Source of the DNA: Clostridium sp. UBA699
GTDB taxonomy: Bacteria > Bacillota > Clostridia > Clostridiales > Clostridiaceae
Assembly: GCA_002298915.1 (NCBI GenBank)
Contig: DBML01000003.1
Span: 9,822 to 73,821 of the forward strand
DNA length: 64,000 bases
Reading direction: 5' to 3'
Notes under the pieces: model-generated
What the model saw: the letters and a program-made list of their open reading frames with translations, nothing else
Database searches by the model: none
What the model was told of the DNA's origin: nothing
Shown: positions 62,943 to 64,000 of the stretch, in pieces
How positions within the stretch are numbered: the stretch's first letter is position 1
How the letters are laid out: each line of letters opens with the position of its first letter
Position numbers and translations under genes: made by a program

Positions 62943-62963
62943 TCTCTGTACCCTCTGTATAAT
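62935..62963 (+). promoter_or_regulatory. Promoter of the acetate transporter
   Basis: TTGACT (62935-62940), 17-nt spacer, TATAAT (62958-62963), with the -35 box overlapping the preceding stop codon; leader about 55 nt. Confidence 0.75.
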
Positions 62964-63025
62964 CTTGATTGTGTGTGTATTTTTATTAACAATCTATTTA
63001 TTATTTTAGGGGGTATTTTATTACT

Positions 63026-63637
63026 ATGATGGAAAGCACCAACACTCAGACCAACGTGGTCACAGCGACCATAAAAGATCTGACAGCAAATCCGGCACCG
63101 CTCGGGCTGCTCGGCTTCGGAATGACAACAGTACTTCTAAACATCCACAATGCAGGCTTCTTCCCTATGAACGCGATGATCCTCGCTATGGGAATATTCT
63201 ACGGCGGGCTTGCACAGGTTATCGCTGGAATAATGGAGTGGAAGAAAAACAACACCTTCGGTACGACAGCGTTCACATCCTACGGCCTTTTCTGGCTTAC
63301 TTTAGTCGCACTGATAGTCATGCCTAAGATGGGCCTGGCAGAGGCTGCTTCCGCAAAGGCTATGGCTGCATACCTGTTCATGTGGGGACTGTTCACTCTT
63401 GTTATGTTCATCGGAACTCTCAAGATAAGCAGGGCGCTTCAGTTCGTGTTCCTTTCGCTTACTATCCTTTTCTTCCTCCTCGCAGCTGGCGACTTCACAG
63501 GCGTTGAGGCTATCTCGAGGCTGGCAGGCTACGAGGGAATAGTGTGCGGGTTCTCGGCTATCTACACTGCGCTTGCACAGGTTATCAACGAGCTCTACGG
63601 AAAAGAAGTGCTTCCTCTCGGAAACATGAAGAAATAA
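63026..63637 (+). CDS. satP: Acetate/succinate transporter (GPR1/FUN34/YaaH family)
   Basis: 203 aa, six membrane segments. The family signature NPAPLGLLGFG is at about residue 21, followed by NIHNAGFFPM, FYGGLAQVIAGIMEWKKNNTFGTTAF and MWGLFTLVMFIGTL (split). Moves acetate with protons or as a channel. RBS TAGGGGGT. Single-gene unit with its own promoter and terminator; a group II intron lies immediately downstream. Confidence 0.94.
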   Translation: MMESTNTQTNVVTATIKDLTANPAPLGLLGFGMTTVLLNIHNAGFFPMNAMILAMGIFYGGLAQVIAGIMEWKKNNTFGTTAFTSYGLFWLTLVALIVMPKMGLAEAASAKAMAAYLFMWGLFTLVMFIGTLKISRALQFVFLSLTILFFLLAAGDFTGVEAISRLAGYEGIVCGFSAIYTALAQVINELYGKEVLPLGNMKK

Positions 63638-63648
63638 GAAATAAATTG

Positions 63649-63684
63649 AACCAGAGACTCTTCGGAGACTCTGGTTCTTTCTTT
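63649..63684 (+). terminator. Terminator of satP, target site of the group II intron
   Basis: AACCAGAG-A-CTC / GAG-A-CTCTGGTT stem (one A-A mismatch) capped by UUCG, followed by CTTTCTTT. The intron begins at the next base. Confidence 0.88.
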
Positions 63685-64000
63685 GTGCGCCCGGCATGGG
63701 CGCAATCTTAAGGGTTTAAGTCCCTAACACGTCCTGGTAGTGGAAAGTGTATAGCCTAAGACAAGGGTGTCCATCGCGAGGTGGAATCTGAAGGAAGTCC
63801 GTTGGCAAACCTCTGGTCTGACGAACAGGAAGCACATAAAAGGCATACTTCTGTGGGTAAGGCTGCAAAGCAAGTCAAAGCCCTATAACTACTCGAGAAC
63901 GGAAGGTGTAGATGTGCCAGATAGATGGAGGAGAAGATTGCGTTCTTACCCGGGGAGGTCTTAGAGTTACGCAGCAGAAATGAAATTTGAAGCAGCAACC
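63685..64000 (+). mobile_element. Group II intron, IIC-like, 5' part (continues past window)
   Basis: Begins GTGCGCCCGGCATGGGCGC, the 5' splice-site consensus and first helix of bacterial group II introns. Further conserved domain I blocks follow in order: AAGGGTGTCC (about 63762), GTGGAATCTGAAGGAAG (about 63781), GGCAAACCTCTGGTCTGA (about 63803) and TTCTTACCCGGGGAGGTCT (about 63942). They match my memory of the Oceanobacillus IIC intron. Insertion directly behind a hairpin terminator is the known target preference of class C. The maturase/reverse transcriptase ORF should lie beyond 64000. No domain V or 3' end is visible. Confidence 0.9.

Noticed and set aside
1..64000. CRISPR arrays, tRNA or rRNA genes, prophage or insertion sequences
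   Set aside because: No regularly spaced repeats, tRNA-like T-arm motifs, rRNA blocks or transposase genes were seen; only the group II intron at the right edge is mobile.

Overview
The window looks like a chromosome segment of an anaerobic, amino-acid- and organic-acid-fermenting Firmicute (class Clostridia). This is inferred from gene content: a lactate dehydrogenase-Etf cluster of the Acetobacterium type, acyl-CoA dehydrogenases paired with Etf, the PdxST route to PLP, strong GGAGG ribosome binding sites, and no respiratory-chain genes. Arginine AGG and isoleucine ATA codons dominate most genes. Two stretches (about 9.6-11.7 kb and 42.1-44.0 kb) are visibly more AT-rich, with different codon use, and look acquired. 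No tRNA, rRNA or CRISPR array was found.

Layout. 0-6.6 kb: two pepT-type peptidase genes, the first cut by the window edge and missing a conserved His, flank a MalT-type regulator; the intact pepT is coupled to a YjeM-type permease. 6.7-9.5 kb: RtcB RNA ligase, an orphan lipoprotein and a TetR regulator. 9.7-11.6 kb: AT-rich pair of divergent TetR regulator and UDP-glycosyltransferase with palindromic operators. 11.7-16.6 kb: PucR-type regulator, ornithine decarboxylase (speF) and ornithine/putrescine antiporter (potE), an acid-resistance and energy module. 16.8-28.3 kb: an operon of two acyl-CoA dehydrogenases, a type III CoA-transferase, EtfBA, a FadK-like CoA ligase and an unusual Cys-rich desulforedoxin-like protein, followed by a convergent LysR regulator and two MFS transporters. 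This looks like a module for uptake, CoA activation and reduction of an unidentified unsaturated carboxylic acid.

28.4-39.1 kb: secreted matrixin protease and PEP synthase, then a complete lactate cluster: FadR-type regulator, lactate permease, lactate racemase LarA, EtfB, ferredoxin-domain EtfA and FAD-lactate dehydrogenase. PEP synthase, divergent from the regulator, would feed lactate-derived pyruvate into gluconeogenesis. 39.1-42.1 kb: MarR-MATE efflux pair and a solitary bioB under a BirA-type operator. 42.3-49.6 kb: an acquired-looking MFS gene, then a TIM-barrel isomerase, a four-gene ABC importer and a DeoR regulator. 49.6-53.9 kb: pdxS-pdxT divergent from their MocR-type regulator pdxR, then a membrane glycosyltransferase and a zinc-dependent phospholipase C-like protein. 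54.7-58.6 kb: UV-damage endonuclease, a TspO-like membrane protein and a CrtI-like flavoprotein with a degenerate Fe-S-like tail. 58.6-63.6 kb: TVP38 membrane proteins, a secreted rhodanese, PPK2, a DUF89 protein and an acetate transporter. The window ends inside a group II (IIC-like) intron inserted directly after the acetate transporter's terminator.

Promoters, operators and terminators were read by eye. Protein functions come from recalled family motifs, not database searches.
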